Assembly: GCF_964063345.1 (NCBI RefSeq)
Contig: NZ_OZ061318.1
Coordinates: 3,162,001-3,226,000, forward strand
Direction of reading: 5' to 3'
DNA: 64,000 nt
From: Pseudomonas lini
GTDB lineage: Bacteria; Pseudomonadota; Gammaproteobacteria; Pseudomonadales; Pseudomonadaceae
This document shows, one piece after another, positions 50,828 to 62,322 of the stretch; position 1 is the first letter of the stretch, and each line of letters opens with the position of its first letter. The notes beneath the pieces are model-generated. The model ran no database searches. It was not told the origin of the DNA and saw nothing but the letters and a program-made list of their open reading frames with translations. The position numbers were made by a program, and so were the translations under genes.

Positions 50828-51229
50828 GTGAGTCAGGACTTCAGTCGGGAAAAGCGTCTGCTTACTCCCCGGCATTTCAAGGCAGTCTTTGACTCCCCTA
50901 CCGGCAAGGTTCCGGGGAAAAATCTCCTGCTCCTTGCGCGCAACAACGATCTTGATCACCCCCGTCTCGGGCTGGTTATCGGGAAAAAGAGCGTAAAGCT
51001 CTCCGTCGAGCGCAATCGCCTCAAACGTCTGATGCGCGAATCGTTTCGCCTGAACCAGGATTTACTGGTCGGTTGGGACATTGTTATCGTCGCGCGCAAA
51101 GGTTTGGGTGACGTAGAAAGCCCCGAATTGATTCAGCATTTCGACAAACTCTGGAAACGTCTGGCACGCAGCAAGCCGGTACCAGCAGTCAAAACCGAAA
51201 CTGTAGGGGTAGACAGTCCCGATGCGTAA
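50828..51229 (+). CDS. rnpA: Ribonuclease P protein component
   Basis: Basic protein partner of the RNase P RNA that matures tRNA 5' ends. The 133-residue protein has the RNR signature ([22 protein letters not shown] around 56-77). The start is a GTG at 50828, giving [12 protein letters not shown] as in orthologues. GGAG abuts this GTG directly, so translation may depend on coupling from rpmH 16 bases upstream. The end overlaps yidD by 8 bases. Confidence 0.95.
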   Translation: MSQDFSREKRLLTPRHFKAVFDSPTGKVPGKNLLLLARNNDLDHPRLGLVIGKKSVKLSVERNRLKRLMRESFRLNQDLLVGWDIVIVARKGLGDVESPELIQHFDKLWKRLARSKPVPAVKTETVGVDSPDA

Positions 51230-51467
51230 ACTGGCACTCGTTCCGATCCAGTTTTATCGCTATGCCATCAGTCCCCTGATGGCCAGTCACTGTCGTTTCT
51301 ACCCCAGTTGTTCCTGCTACGCGTATGAAGCCATAGAAAATCATGGCCTTCTGCGCGGTGGCTGGCTGGCCTTTCGTCGTTTAGGTCGCTGTCATCCGTG
51401 GAATCCCGGTGGTTATGACCCGGTTCCATCTATCCCTACCTCCCGTTCTTCTTCGATGGCCGAGTAA
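51222..51467 (+). CDS. yidD: Membrane protein insertion efficiency factor YidD
   Basis: An 81-residue amphipathic protein that assists YidC-dependent membrane insertion. Signature: [32 protein letters not shown], and [17 protein letters not shown], with the conserved cysteines. It overlaps the end of rnpA and is 2 bases from yidC, so the cluster is co-translated. Confidence 0.96.
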   Translation: MRKLALVPIQFYRYAISPLMASHCRFYPSCSCYAYEAIENHGLLRGGWLAFRRLGRCHPWNPGGYDPVPSIPTSRSSSMAE

Positions 51468-51469
51468 TC

Positions 51470-53158
51470 ATGGATATCAAACGCACGATCCTGATCGTCG
51501 CCCTGGCAATCGTGTCCTACGTTATGGTCCTTAAATGGAACCAGGACTATGGCCAGGCTGCCCTGCCGACTCAGAATGTTGCTTCCAGTACTACCGCACC
51601 GGGCCTACCGGATACGGCGACTGGCAATAATGCTTCTGTCAGTGACGACATTCCACGCGCCGCAAGCGATACCAGTGCAACTGCACCTGCTGAAACACCA
51701 GTAGCTGCAAGCAAAGACCTCATCCAGATCAAAACGGATGTGCTCAACCTGGCAATCGATCCACAAGGTGGCGATGTTGCCCAGTTGACGTTGCCGCTGT
51801 ATCCACGTCGCCAGGACCATCCGGAAATTCCATTCCAGCTGTTTGATAACGGCAACGAGCGGACTTATCTGGCTCAGAGTGGCCTGATCGGCACCAACGG
51901 TCCGGACGCAAGTCCTGCCGGTCGTCCGGTTTACTCCTCCGAGAAGAAGATTTATCAACTGGCTGACGGTCAAGACCAATTGGTCGCGGACCTGAAGTTC
52001 AGCAAGGACGGCGTCAACTACATCAAGCGTTTCACGCTGAAACGTGGCCTGTATGACGTAACCGTTTCCTACCTGATCGACAACCAGAGCGCTCAGCCTT
52101 GGTCCGGTGCAATGTTCGCGCAATTGAAGCGTGATGCCAGCTCCGATCCTTCTTCCAGCACCGCCACCGGCACCGCGACTTACCTGGGCGCCGCCCTGTG
52201 GACAAGTAACGAGCCGTACAAGAAAGTGTCGATGAAGGACATGGACAAGGCTCAGCTGAAAGAAACCGTCACCGGTGGTTGGGTTGCCTGGTTGCAGCAC
52301 TACTTCGTGACCGCGTGGATTCCGGCCAAGGGCGAAAACAACGTCGTCCAGACCCGTAAAGACAGCAAAGGCAACTACATCATCGGCTACACCGCCCCGG
52401 CAATGACTGTTGCGCCAGGTGCGAAAGCTGAAACCAGCGCCGTTCTGTACGCGGGTCCGAAAAGCCAGGCTGTGCTGAAAGAGTTGTCCCCAGGTCTGGA
52501 ACTGACTGTCGACTACGGCATTCTGTGGTTCATTGCCCAGCCAATCTTCTGGCTGCTGCAACATATCCACGCGCTGGTCGGTAACTGGGGCTGGTCGATC
52601 ATCTTCCTGACCATGCTGATCAAAGGGATTTTCTTCCCGCTGTCGGCTGCCAGCTACAAATCCATGGCGCGCATGCGTGCAGTGGCACCGAAACTGGCCG
52701 CGCTGAAAGAGCAACATGGCGACGACCGGCAGAAAATGTCGCAATCCATGATGGAGCTGTACAAGAAAGAGAAGATCAATCCGCTGGGTGGTTGCTTGCC
52801 AATCCTCGTGCAGATGCCGGTTTTCCTTTCGCTGTACTGGGTTCTGCTGGAAAGCGTGGAAATGCGCCAAGCGCCATTCATGCTGTGGATTACTGACCTG
52901 TCGATCAAGGATCCGTTCTTCATTCTGCCGATCATCATGGGCGCAACCATGTTCATCCAGCAGCAGTTGAACCCTACACCTCCGGATCCGATGCAGGCGA
53001 AGGTCATGAAAATGATGCCAATCATCTTCACCTTCTTCTTCCTGTGGTTCCCGGCGGGTCTGGTGCTGTACTGGGTAGTGAACAACTGCCTGTCCATCGC
53101 CCAACAGTGGTACATCACGCGTAAGATCGAAGCGGCTACCAAAAAAGCCGAGGCGTAA
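51470..53158 (+). CDS. yidC: Membrane protein insertase YidC
   Basis: Inserts and folds inner-membrane proteins, alone or with Sec. The 562-residue protein has an N-terminal membrane segment (about 6-24), a large periplasmic beta domain (about 70-340) and a C-terminal five-helix insertase core (from about 345; GWSIIFLTMLIKGIFFPLSAASYKSMARMRAVAPK, NPLGGCLPILVQMPVFLSLYWVL). Positively charged C-terminus (RKIEAATKKAEA). Full length. A terminator follows, then mnmE. Confidence 0.98.
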   Translation: MDIKRTILIVALAIVSYVMVLKWNQDYGQAALPTQNVASSTTAPGLPDTATGNNASVSDDIPRAASDTSATAPAETPVAASKDLIQIKTDVLNLAIDPQGGDVAQLTLPLYPRRQDHPEIPFQLFDNGNERTYLAQSGLIGTNGPDASPAGRPVYSSEKKIYQLADGQDQLVADLKFSKDGVNYIKRFTLKRGLYDVTVSYLIDNQSAQPWSGAMFAQLKRDASSDPSSSTATGTATYLGAALWTSNEPYKKVSMKDMDKAQLKETVTGGWVAWLQHYFVTAWIPAKGENNVVQTRKDSKGNYIIGYTAPAMTVAPGAKAETSAVLYAGPKSQAVLKELSPGLELTVDYGILWFIAQPIFWLLQHIHALVGNWGWSIIFLTMLIKGIFFPLSAASYKSMARMRAVAPKLAALKEQHGDDRQKMSQSMMELYKKEKINPLGGCLPILVQMPVFLSLYWVLLESVEMRQAPFMLWITDLSIKDPFFILPIIMGATMFIQQQLNPTPPDPMQAKVMKMMPIIFTFFFLWFPAGLVLYWVVNNCLSIAQQWYITRKIEAATKKAEA

Positions 53159-53180
53159 CTTACTCTGTGGGTAACCACTC

Positions 53181-53205
53181 AAAACGCCCCCTAGTGGGGC
53201 GTTTT
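53181..53205 (+). terminator. Terminator after yidC
   Basis: AAAACGCCCC-CTAGT-GGGGCGTTTT, a 10-bp stem ending in a T run, 22 bases after the yidC stop. Confidence 0.9.
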
Positions 53206-53237
53206 GCTATCTGTCACTTTTGTCTGGATACCGGTTT

Positions 53238-54608
53238 ATGAGCGTTCCTCGTGAAACCATCGCTGCCGTTGCCACCGCTCAAGGTCGCGGCGGTGTGGGC
53301 ATCGTCCGTATTTCCGGGCCGCTGGCGAGTCTGGCAGCCAAAGCCATCAGCGGTCGCGAACTGAAACCGCGGTTTGCCCATTACGGCCCGTTCCTCAGTG
53401 CAAACGAAGAGGTGCTGGACGAAGGCATCGCGTTGTACTTCCCGGGACCGAACTCGTTCACCGGCGAAGATGTGCTTGAGCTGCAGGGCCACGGCGGGCC
53501 GATCGTTCTGGATATGCTACTCAAGCGTTGCCTGGAACTGGGCTGTCGTCTGGCCCGGCCGGGTGAATTCAGCGAGCGCGCCTTCCTCAACGACAAGCTC
53601 GATCTGGCTCAGGCCGAAGCCATCGCCGACTTGATCGAGGCAAGTTCTGCACAGGCGGCACGAAATGCCCTGCGTTCGTTGCAGGGCGCGTTTTCCCAGC
53701 GTGTGCACAACCTCACCGAACAACTGATAGGCCTGCGCATTTACGTCGAAGCCGCCATCGACTTCCCGGAAGAAGAAATCGACTTCCTCGCCGATGGCCA
53801 TGTGCTGAGCATGCTCGACAAAGTACGCGACGAATTATCCACAGTGCTGCGTGAAGCCGGGCAAGGGGCCTTGCTCCGCGACGGTATGACTGTGGTGATC
53901 GCCGGTCGGCCTAATGCCGGCAAGTCCAGTCTTCTGAATGCCTTGGCCGGACGTGAAGCTGCGATCGTGACCGAGATTGCCGGCACGACCCGGGACATTC
54001 TTCGCGAACATATCCACATCGATGGCATGCCGTTGCACGTGGTCGACACTGCCGGCCTGCGAGATACCGATGATCAGGTGGAAAAAATTGGCGTCGAACG
54101 GGCATTGAAAGCCATCGGCGAGGCGGATCGGGTACTTCTGGTGGTTGATGCCACGGCTCCCGAGGCCCTTGATCCCTTTGCCTTGTGGCCTGAATTCCTC
54201 GAAACCCGTCCGGATCCGGCAAAAGTTACTCTGATCCGTAACAAGGCTGACCTGACGGGCGAAGAGATTGCCCTGGAAGTCAGCAACGATGGCCACGTTA
54301 CTATCAGCCTCAGTGCTAGATCTGCCGGCGAAGGCCTTGAATTGCTGCGTGAGCATCTCAAGGAATGCATGGGTTACGAGCAGACCTCCGAAAGCAGCTT
54401 CAGTGCTCGCAGGCGTCACCTGGAGGCACTGCGTCAGGCGAGTGCGTCCCTCGAGCATGGCCGTGCGCAGCTGACGTTAGCGGGTGCCGGTGAGCTGTTG
54501 GCCGAAGATTTACGGCAGGCTCAGCACTCTTTGGGCGAAATCACCGGCGCATTCAGCTCCGATGATCTGCTGGGAAGGATCTTTTCCAGCTTCTGTATCG
54601 GTAAATAG
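53238..54608 (+). CDS. mnmE: tRNA modification GTPase MnmE
   Basis: With MnmG it makes 5-(carboxymethyl)aminomethyl-uridine at the wobble base of certain tRNAs. The 456-residue protein has a folate-binding N-domain (about 1-118), a helical domain with an inserted G domain (GRPNAGKSS around 223-231, [10 protein letters not shown] around 268-277, NKAD around 334-337) and the C-terminal FCIGK with its catalytic Cys. I use the ATG at 53238 (MSVPRETI). A terminator and origin-like region separate it from mnmG. Confidence 0.98.
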   Translation: MSVPRETIAAVATAQGRGGVGIVRISGPLASLAAKAISGRELKPRFAHYGPFLSANEEVLDEGIALYFPGPNSFTGEDVLELQGHGGPIVLDMLLKRCLELGCRLARPGEFSERAFLNDKLDLAQAEAIADLIEASSAQAARNALRSLQGAFSQRVHNLTEQLIGLRIYVEAAIDFPEEEIDFLADGHVLSMLDKVRDELSTVLREAGQGALLRDGMTVVIAGRPNAGKSSLLNALAGREAAIVTEIAGTTRDILREHIHIDGMPLHVVDTAGLRDTDDQVEKIGVERALKAIGEADRVLLVVDATAPEALDPFALWPEFLETRPDPAKVTLIRNKADLTGEEIALEVSNDGHVTISLSARSAGEGLELLREHLKECMGYEQTSESSFSARRRHLEALRQASASLEHGRAQLTLAGAGELLAEDLRQAQHSLGEITGAFSSDDLLGRIFSSFCIGK

Positions 54609-54623
54609 TCCCTTCCGCAGTTC

Positions 54624-54650
54624 ACAGACAGGCCATTCAGGCCTGTCTGT
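54624..54650 (+). terminator. Terminator after mnmE
   Basis: A perfect 11-bp stem ACAGACAGGCC / GGCCTGTCTGT with loop ATTCA, followed by CCTCTCCTTTT, 15 bases after the mnmE stop. Confidence 0.88.
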
Positions 54651-54739
54651 CCTCTCCTTTTCTGAAATTTTCCCCCAGTGCCGAGCAGATTCTTCGCTTG
54701 AGCGGATTTCCCTTGCCCGGGATTTGCTCACGCGACGGC

Positions 54740-55025
54740 TTTTCTGTGGATTAAGCCCTGTGAATAAGTGCCGCTAAGGGCAGTTGATAACAAGGCCTCA
54801 AAACTGAAGATAACCACCTCTGTGGATAACCACCCCTTTCATCCACAGGCTTACACCGGTTATCCAAGGGCCTCCTTGGCACATGACCACAGGGTTTTGA
54901 ATCTCTGTACATATTGAAAATAAAGGGCTACATCAATCTATCCACAGAAAGGTGGCTCAGTATAAATAAACATAAAAACAAAGATTTAATAAATTTCTCT
55001 CTTTTTAATTTCTATAACCTCGACT
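54740..55025. other. Second origin-like DnaA-box cluster upstream of mnmG
   Basis: Together with flanking bases this fills the 551-base gap between mnmE and mnmG. It has one perfect DnaA box (TGTGGATAA at 54821), near-matches at 54745 (TGTGGATTA), 54759 (TGTGAATAA), 54839 (TCATCCACA), 54860 (TTATCCAAG) and 54938 (CTATCCACA), and then an AT-rich stretch at about 54960-55020. The layout mirrors oriC at 50110-50580. Promoter elements for mnmG must also lie here. Confidence 0.75.
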
Positions 55026-55159
55026 TCTCCACAGCTGGTTAAATTTTGTGCAAAGGGTTCTTTAGGAAGGGCGAAGTCCCTATACTTGCCGACCAGGTCC
55101 AAAAACCTGAGCTCAAACTATTTCCGGATTACCTGACTGAAGCAGGCACGAGGTGCGTG

Positions 55160-57052
55160 GTGGATTTCCCTTCCCGTTTTGAAGTGATCGTCATCGGCGG
55201 CGGTCATGCCGGTACCGAGGCAGCACTGGCGTCAGCACGTATGGGGGCAAAAACCCTATTGCTGACGCATAACGTGGAAACCCTCGGTGCCATGAGTTGC
55301 AACCCAGCCATTGGCGGGATCGGCAAAAGCCATTTGGTTAAAGAAATCGATGCCCTGGGCGGCGCGATGGCCATGGCTACCGATAAAGGCGGTATTCAGT
55401 TTCGCGTATTGAACAGCCGCAAAGGCCCAGCCGTGCGTGCAACCCGCGCCCAGGCAGATCGGGTTCTGTACAAGGCCGCTGTCCGCGAAGCTTTGGAAAA
55501 CCAGCCGAACCTGTGGATATTTCAACAGGCTGCTGACGACCTGATCGTCGAGCAGGAACAAGTGCGCGGTGTTGTCACCCAAATGGGCCTGCGTTTCTTC
55601 GCAGATTCCGTGGTGTTGACCACCGGCACCTTCCTCGGTGGACTTATCCACATCGGCATGCAGAATTATTCCGGCGGTCGCGCGGGTGATCCGCCGTCGA
55701 TTGCGCTGGCTCATCGTCTGCGTGAACTGCCATTGCGTGTCGGTCGCCTGAAAACCGGTACCCCGCCGCGTATCGACGGTCGCACTGTGGATTTTTCGGT
55801 GATGACCGAGCAGGCAGGGGATACGCCGATTCCGGTGATGTCGTTCATGGGCTCCAAGGAGCAGCATCCGAAACAGGTCAGCTGCTGGATTACCCACACC
55901 AACGCCCGTACCCACGAAATCATTGCTTCGAACCTTGATCGTTCGCCGATGTATTCCGGTGTGATCGAAGGTATCGGCCCGCGTTATTGCCCATCGATCG
56001 AAGACAAGATCCACCGCTTTGCCGACAAGGAAAGCCATCAGGTCTTCATCGAGCCGGAAGGTTTGACCACCCACGAGCTGTACCCGAACGGGATATCGAC
56101 TTCCCTGCCGTTCGACGTGCAACTGCAGATCGTGCAATCGATCCGCGGCATGGAAAACGCGCACATTGTTCGCCCTGGCTACGCCATCGAGTACGACTAC
56201 TTCGACCCGCGTGACCTGAAATACAGCCTGGAAACCAAAGTGATCGGCGGTTTGTTCTTCGCCGGGCAAATCAACGGCACCACCGGTTACGAAGAAGCTG
56301 GCGCCCAAGGTTTGCTGGCCGGAGCCAACGCCGCACTGCGTGCTCAGGGCAAAGATGCCTGGTGCCCGCGTCGCGACGAGGCGTACATCGGCGTTTTGGT
56401 CGACGACCTGATTACCCTGGGAACCCAGGAACCGTATCGGATGTTCACGTCCCGCGCCGAATACCGTTTGATCCTGCGCGAAGACAACGCAGACCTGCGC
56501 TTGACCGAAAAAGGTCGCGAATTGGGTCTGGTGGATGACGTGCGTTGGGCAGCGTTCTGCAAGAAACGCGAAAGCATCGATCTGGAAGAGCAACGCCTGA
56601 AAAGTACCTGGGTTCGCCCGGGCACCGAGCAGGGCGATGCGATTTCCGAGAAATTCGGTACGCCGCTGACCCACGAATACAATTTGCTCAACCTGCTGAG
56701 CCGTCCGGAAATCGACTACGCTGGTCTGATCGCTGTGACCGGTGGGGGCGCAGAAGATCCACAGGTCGCCGAACAGGTCGAAATCAAGACCAAGTACGCC
56801 GGTTACATCGATCGTCAACAGGATGAAATCGCGCGTCTGCGGGCCAGCGAAGACACCAAACTGCCTGTGGATATCGATTACACGAACATCTCCGGTCTCT
56901 CGAAAGAGATCCAGAGCAAGCTCGGCGCGACCCGTCCAGAGACCCTGGGCCAGGCGTCGCGTATTCCGGGCGTGACCCCGGCAGCGATTTCGCTGTTGAT
57001 GATTCATTTGAAAAAACGCGGCGCGGGCCGTCAGTTGGAGCAAAGCGCTTGA
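55160..57052 (+). CDS. mnmG: tRNA uridine-5-carboxymethylaminomethyl modification enzyme MnmG
   Basis: FAD-dependent partner of MnmE (formerly GidA). The 630-residue protein has the dinucleotide-binding [20 protein letters not shown] (around 8-27), the [26 protein letters not shown] signature (around 43-68) and [30 protein letters not shown] (around 365-394). The start is a GTG at 55160 ([12 protein letters not shown]); an open frame continues upstream without support, and an adjacent GTG at 55157 is possible. AGG lies 6 bases upstream. It overlaps rsmG by four bases. Confidence 0.97.
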   Translation: MDFPSRFEVIVIGGGHAGTEAALASARMGAKTLLLTHNVETLGAMSCNPAIGGIGKSHLVKEIDALGGAMAMATDKGGIQFRVLNSRKGPAVRATRAQADRVLYKAAVREALENQPNLWIFQQAADDLIVEQEQVRGVVTQMGLRFFADSVVLTTGTFLGGLIHIGMQNYSGGRAGDPPSIALAHRLRELPLRVGRLKTGTPPRIDGRTVDFSVMTEQAGDTPIPVMSFMGSKEQHPKQVSCWITHTNARTHEIIASNLDRSPMYSGVIEGIGPRYCPSIEDKIHRFADKESHQVFIEPEGLTTHELYPNGISTSLPFDVQLQIVQSIRGMENAHIVRPGYAIEYDYFDPRDLKYSLETKVIGGLFFAGQINGTTGYEEAGAQGLLAGANAALRAQGKDAWCPRRDEAYIGVLVDDLITLGTQEPYRMFTSRAEYRLILREDNADLRLTEKGRELGLVDDVRWAAFCKKRESIDLEEQRLKSTWVRPGTEQGDAISEKFGTPLTHEYNLLNLLSRPEIDYAGLIAVTGGGAEDPQVAEQVEIKTKYAGYIDRQQDEIARLRASEDTKLPVDIDYTNISGLSKEIQSKLGATRPETLGQASRIPGVTPAAISLLMIHLKKRGAGRQLEQSA

Positions 57053-57693
57053 GTTCGTTGGTCACCTCGCAACACGCCGAAGAGTTATCCACAGGTGCTC
57101 GCCAGCTCGGTGTCAACCTGACGGAAGCCCAGCATGCACAGCTGCTGGGTTATCTGGCCCTGTTGATAAAATGGAACAAGGCCTACAACCTCACGGCAGT
57201 GCGTGATCCGGATGAAATGGTTTCACGGCATTTGCTCGATAGCCTGAGTGTTATGTCCTTCATCGAAAACGGCCGTTGGCTGGATGTGGGCAGTGGCGGC
57301 GGCATGCCAGGGATTCCCCTGGCGATCCTGTTTCCCGAGTCGCAAGTGACCTGCCTGGACAGTAACGGCAAGAAAACCCGCTTCCTGACCCAGGTCAAAC
57401 TCGAACTCAAACTGGATAACCTGCAAGTTATCCACAGTCGCGTCGAAGCCTTTCAGCCGGAACTGCCATTCAACGGGATCATTTCCCGTGCGTTCAGCAG
57501 CATGGAGAACTTCAGCAACTGGACTCGCCATTTGGGCGATGCCCAAACACGTTGGCTGGCAATGAAGGGCGTTCATCCCGCCGATGAGCTGGTAGCATTG
57601 CCGGCAGACTTCCACCTCGATAGCGAACACGCCCTGGCCGTACCCGGTTGCCAAGGCCAACGCCATCTGCTGATACTGCGCCGCACGGCATGA
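57049..57693 (+). CDS. rsmG: 16S rRNA (guanine-527 N7) methyltransferase RsmG
   Basis: SAM-dependent methylation of G527 of 16S rRNA (GidB). The 214-residue protein has [20 protein letters not shown] (around 45-64) and the SAM site [20 protein letters not shown] (around 75-94). Start is a TTG at 57049 overlapping the mnmG stop (TTGA). Two perfect DnaA boxes (57085, 57428) lie inside it. parA follows after 18 bases. Confidence 0.96.
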   Translation: MSSLVTSQHAEELSTGARQLGVNLTEAQHAQLLGYLALLIKWNKAYNLTAVRDPDEMVSRHLLDSLSVMSFIENGRWLDVGSGGGMPGIPLAILFPESQVTCLDSNGKKTRFLTQVKLELKLDNLQVIHSRVEAFQPELPFNGIISRAFSSMENFSNWTRHLGDAQTRWLAMKGVHPADELVALPADFHLDSEHALAVPGCQGQRHLLILRRTA

Positions 57694-57711
57694 TTGGGAA
57701 CACAAGCAAGA

Positions 57712-58509
57712 ATGGCTAAGGTATTCGCGATAGCGAACCAAAAAGGTGGTGTGGGCAAGACCACCACCTGCATCAACCTCGCAGCTTCCCTGGTCGCTAC
57801 CAAGCGTCGGGTGCTGTTGATCGATCTCGATCCACAGGGCAACGCCACCATGGGGAGCGGTGTGGATAAACACGGCCTGGAAAACTCGGTCTACGACCTG
57901 CTGATCGGTGAATGCGATCTGGCCCAGGCCATGCACTATTCCGAGCACGGCGGTTATCAATTGCTGCCGGCCAACCGCGACCTGACCGCGGCCGAGGTCG
58001 TTCTGCTGGAAATGCAGATGAAGGAAAGTCGTCTGCGCAGTGCGTTGGCGCCGATCCGAGAAAACTACGATTACATTTTGATCGACTGCCCGCCGTCGCT
58101 GTCGATGTTGACGCTCAACGCGCTGGTTGCCGCCGACGGGGTGATTATCCCCATGCAGTGCGAGTACTTCGCGCTCGAAGGGTTGAGCGACCTTGTGGAT
58201 AACATCAAGCGCATTGCCGAACTGCTGAACCCGAACCTGAAAGTCGAAGGCCTGTTGCGGACCATGTACGACCCGCGCCTGAGCCTGATGAACGATGTAT
58301 CGGCGCAGCTCAAGGAACACTTTGGCGATCAGCTCTACGACACCGTGATTCCGCGCAACATCCGCCTGGCCGAAGCGCCAAGCTATGGCATGCCGGCGCT
58401 GGCGTACGACAAATCATCGCGGGGCGCGATTGCCTATCTGGCATTGGCGGGCGAGATGGTTCGCCGTCAGCGCAAAAATTCACGCATCGCCGCTGCTCAG
58501 GCAACTTAA
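57712..58509 (+). CDS. parA: Chromosome-partitioning ATPase ParA
   Basis: Deviant-Walker ATPase that moves ParB-parS complexes of the origin region. The 265-residue protein has the deviant Walker A KGGVGKTT at 11-18, IDLDPQGN (around 41-48) and DYILIDCPPSL (around 116-126). ATG at 57712 (MAKVFAIANQ) is preceded by AAGCAAGA. Pairs with parB 9 bases downstream; target sites occur inside recF. Confidence 0.97.
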   Translation: MAKVFAIANQKGGVGKTTTCINLAASLVATKRRVLLIDLDPQGNATMGSGVDKHGLENSVYDLLIGECDLAQAMHYSEHGGYQLLPANRDLTAAEVVLLEMQMKESRLRSALAPIRENYDYILIDCPPSLSMLTLNALVAADGVIIPMQCEYFALEGLSDLVDNIKRIAELLNPNLKVEGLLRTMYDPRLSLMNDVSAQLKEHFGDQLYDTVIPRNIRLAEAPSYGMPALAYDKSSRGAIAYLALAGEMVRRQRKNSRIAAAQAT

Positions 58510-58518
58510 GGAATCCCC

Positions 58519-59391
58519 ATGGCCGTCAAGAAACGAGGTCTCGGACGTGGACTGGATGCACTGCTGAGTGGTCCGACTGTCAGCTCGCTGGAAGAGCAAG
58601 CGGTGCAAGCCGATCAGCGCGAGCTGCAGCACCTGCCCCTGGACCTGATCCAGCGTGGCAAGTACCAGCCGCGTCGGGACATGGATCCTCAAGCGCTGGA
58701 GGAGCTGGCGCAGTCGATCAAGGCCCAGGGCGTGATGCAGCCGATCGTGGTTCGCCCGATCGGCAGCGGACGCTTCGAAATCATCGCCGGCGAACGCCGC
58801 TGGCGCGCCAGCCAGCAGGCAGGCCAGGAAACCATCCCGGCGATGGTTCGCGATGTGCCGGATGAAACTGCCATCGCCATGGCGCTGATCGAGAACATCC
58901 AGCGCGAAGACCTCAATCCGATCGAAGAAGCGGTGGCTCTGCAGCGTTTGCAGCAGGAATTCCAGCTGACTCAGCAACAAGTGGCCGAGGCTGTGGGTAA
59001 GTCCCGCGTTACCGTGGCCAACCTGTTGCGTCTGATTGCGCTGCCGGAAGTCATCAAAACCATGCTGTCTCACGGCGACCTGGAAATGGGTCATGCCCGT
59101 GCCTTGCTTGGTTTGCCGGAAAATCAACAAGTTGAAGGGGCGCGACACGTTGTCGCACGGGGGCTGACTGTGCGCCAGACTGAAGCACTGGTCCGCCAGT
59201 GGTTGAGTGGCAAACCGGAGCCTGTGGAACCTGCAAAACCGGACCCGGATATCGCCCGACTCGAGCAGCGTCTGGCCGAGCGCCTAGGCTCTGCGGTGCA
59301 GATCCGCCACGGAAAGAAGGGTAAGGGGCAGCTGGTGATCGGCTACAACTCTCTTGATGAGCTTCAAGGTGTGCTTGCACACATCCGCTGA
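58519..59391 (+). CDS. parB: Chromosome-partitioning protein ParB
   Basis: CTP-dependent DNA clamp that loads at parS and spreads. The 290-residue protein begins MAVKKRGLGRGLDALLSG (the ParA-contacting N-terminus), has the GERRWRA CTP-binding motif at 91-97, ENIQREDLNPIEEA (around 129-142), a helix-turn-helix (around 153-175; QQQVAEAVGKSRVTVANLLRL) and a C-terminal dimerisation domain. Full length. It is followed by a small hairpin and the atp operon. Confidence 0.98.
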   Translation: MAVKKRGLGRGLDALLSGPTVSSLEEQAVQADQRELQHLPLDLIQRGKYQPRRDMDPQALEELAQSIKAQGVMQPIVVRPIGSGRFEIIAGERRWRASQQAGQETIPAMVRDVPDETAIAMALIENIQREDLNPIEEAVALQRLQQEFQLTQQQVAEAVGKSRVTVANLLRLIALPEVIKTMLSHGDLEMGHARALLGLPENQQVEGARHVVARGLTVRQTEALVRQWLSGKPEPVEPAKPDPDIARLEQRLAERLGSAVQIRHGKKGKGQLVIGYNSLDELQGVLAHIR

Positions 59392-59440
59392 AACAATTCC
59401 TCATGTAGCGTGAAGTCGGAAATCACTACCTGACAGTTGA

Positions 59441-59462
59441 ATAGGGGCAGAACCGCCCCTAT
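59441..59462 (+). terminator. Hairpin between parB and atpI
   Basis: ATAGGGGC-AGAACC-GCCCCTAT: an 8-bp perfect stem 50 bases after parB, with no T run, so it is a weak terminator at best or an mRNA-end structure ahead of the atp promoter. Confidence 0.5.
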
Positions 59463-59539
59463 ACTCTGCGCGCATTTTGTCGGCACAAATTATGCCAGGT
59501 TATTGAGTTCTGGCAGCCGACCATTGGGGAGCAAAAGAG

Positions 59540-60833
<1,294 letters not shown>

Positions 60834-60857
60834 GACCAGTCTCGACTAGTCTGATGT

Positions 60858-60879
60858 CCCTCTCGGTCAAACGAGAGGG
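60858..60879 (+). terminator. Hairpin between atpB and atpE
   Basis: CCCTCTCG-GTCAAA-CGAGAGGG: an 8-bp perfect stem in the 133-base gap between atpB and atpE. There is no T run, so it is likely an mRNA processing or stabilising element that helps raise atpE output over atpB rather than a full terminator. Confidence 0.5.
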
Positions 60880-60951
60880 TGCCCGAACAGGGCTATGAAA
60901 CGATTTGTTTTACCGCTTTAAAATCTAAAAAACCTAAACCATACGACGTAA

Positions 60952-61224
<273 letters not shown>

Positions 61225-61281
61225 TCACTCGAACCTTCGAGTTGATTGGTGTGATGTGCAACGAACGAGCGAGGTGTTGGC

Positions 61282-61752
61282 GTGAACATTAATGCAACCC
61301 TGATTGGCCAGTCCGTTGCGTTCTTCATTTTTGTACTGTTTTGCATGAAGTTCGTGTGGCCTCCGGTCATCGCGGCTTTGCACGAACGTCAGAAGAAGAT
61401 CGCGGATGGACTGGACGCTGCCAGCCGAGCAGCTCGCGACCTGGAGTTGGCCCATGAGAAAGTGGGTCAGCAACTGCGCGAAGCGAAAGCTCAGGCAGCT
61501 GAAATCATTGAGCAAGCCAAGAAACGCGGTAATCAGATCGTCGAAGAGGCCGTTGAAAAGGCCCGTATCGACGCTGACCGTGTGAAGGTTCAGGCTCAGG
61601 CCGAGATCGAGCAGGAACTGAACAGTGTCAAAGACGCGCTGCGTGCCCAACTGGGTGCACTGGCTGTCGGCGGCGCCGAGAAGATCCTGGGTGCCACAAT
61701 CGATCAAAACGCGCACGCGGAGCTGGTAAACAAACTGGCTGCTGAAATTTAA
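61282..61752 (+). CDS. atpF: ATP synthase F0 subunit b
   Basis: Peripheral stalk subunit of 156 residues: an N-terminal membrane helix (about 4-25; [18 protein letters not shown]) and a long charged coiled coil (about 35-135). The start is GTG at 61282 (MNINATLIG) after GAGGTG. Sits between atpE and atpH. Confidence 0.98.
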   Translation: MNINATLIGQSVAFFIFVLFCMKFVWPPVIAALHERQKKIADGLDAASRAARDLELAHEKVGQQLREAKAQAAEIIEQAKKRGNQIVEEAVEKARIDADRVKVQAQAEIEQELNSVKDALRAQLGALAVGGAEKILGATIDQNAHAELVNKLAAEI

Positions 61753-61764
61753 GCGAGGGCGATC

Positions 61765-62301
61765 ATGGCAGAATTGACCACGTTGGCCCGACCTTACGCT
61801 AAGGCAGCCTTCGAGCACGCCCAGGCCCACCAGCAACTGGCCTCTTGGTCAGCCATGCTCGGCCTGGCTGCAGCAGTGTCGCAAGACGACACCATGCAGC
61901 GCGTGCTCAAGGCCCCGCGACTGACGAGCGCAAACAAGGCCGCCACGTTTATTGACGTGTGCGGCGACAAGTTTGATGCCAAGGCACAGAACTTCATTAA
62001 TGTCGTTGCCGAAAACGACCGTCTCCCGCTTTTGCCGGAGATATCCGCTCTGTTTGACCTGTACAAGGCTGAACAAGAGAAGTCGGTAGACGTTGAAGTG
62101 ACCAGTGCTTTTGCATTGAACCAAGAACAGCAAGACAAACTCGCCAAGGTTCTCAGTGCACGACTCAACCGGGAAGTGCGCCTGCAAGTCGAGGAAGACA
62201 AATCCCTGATTGGGGGCATTGTCATCCGCGCCGGCGACCTGGTTATCGATGGCTCGGTTCGCGGCAAACTCGCGAACCTTGCCGAAGCATTGAAATCTTG
62301 A
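61765..62301 (+). CDS. atpH: ATP synthase F1 subunit delta
   Basis: Caps the F1 head and joins it to the b stalk. The 178-residue protein begins [20 protein letters not shown] and ends with [31 protein letters not shown], the family's C-terminal signature. ATG at 61765 with AGCGAGGG upstream. Confidence 0.98.
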   Translation: MAELTTLARPYAKAAFEHAQAHQQLASWSAMLGLAAAVSQDDTMQRVLKAPRLTSANKAATFIDVCGDKFDAKAQNFINVVAENDRLPLLPEISALFDLYKAEQEKSVDVEVTSAFALNQEQQDKLAKVLSARLNREVRLQVEEDKSLIGGIVIRAGDLVIDGSVRGKLANLAEALKS

Positions 62302-62322
62302 GTTTGAAGGGGCAGCAGAGCA

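Noticed and set aside
54031..54046. GTTGCACGTGG inside mnmE as a further parS site
   Set aside because: Only the CACGTGG half matches; the arms do not fit the TGTTCCAC/GTGGAACA palindrome.
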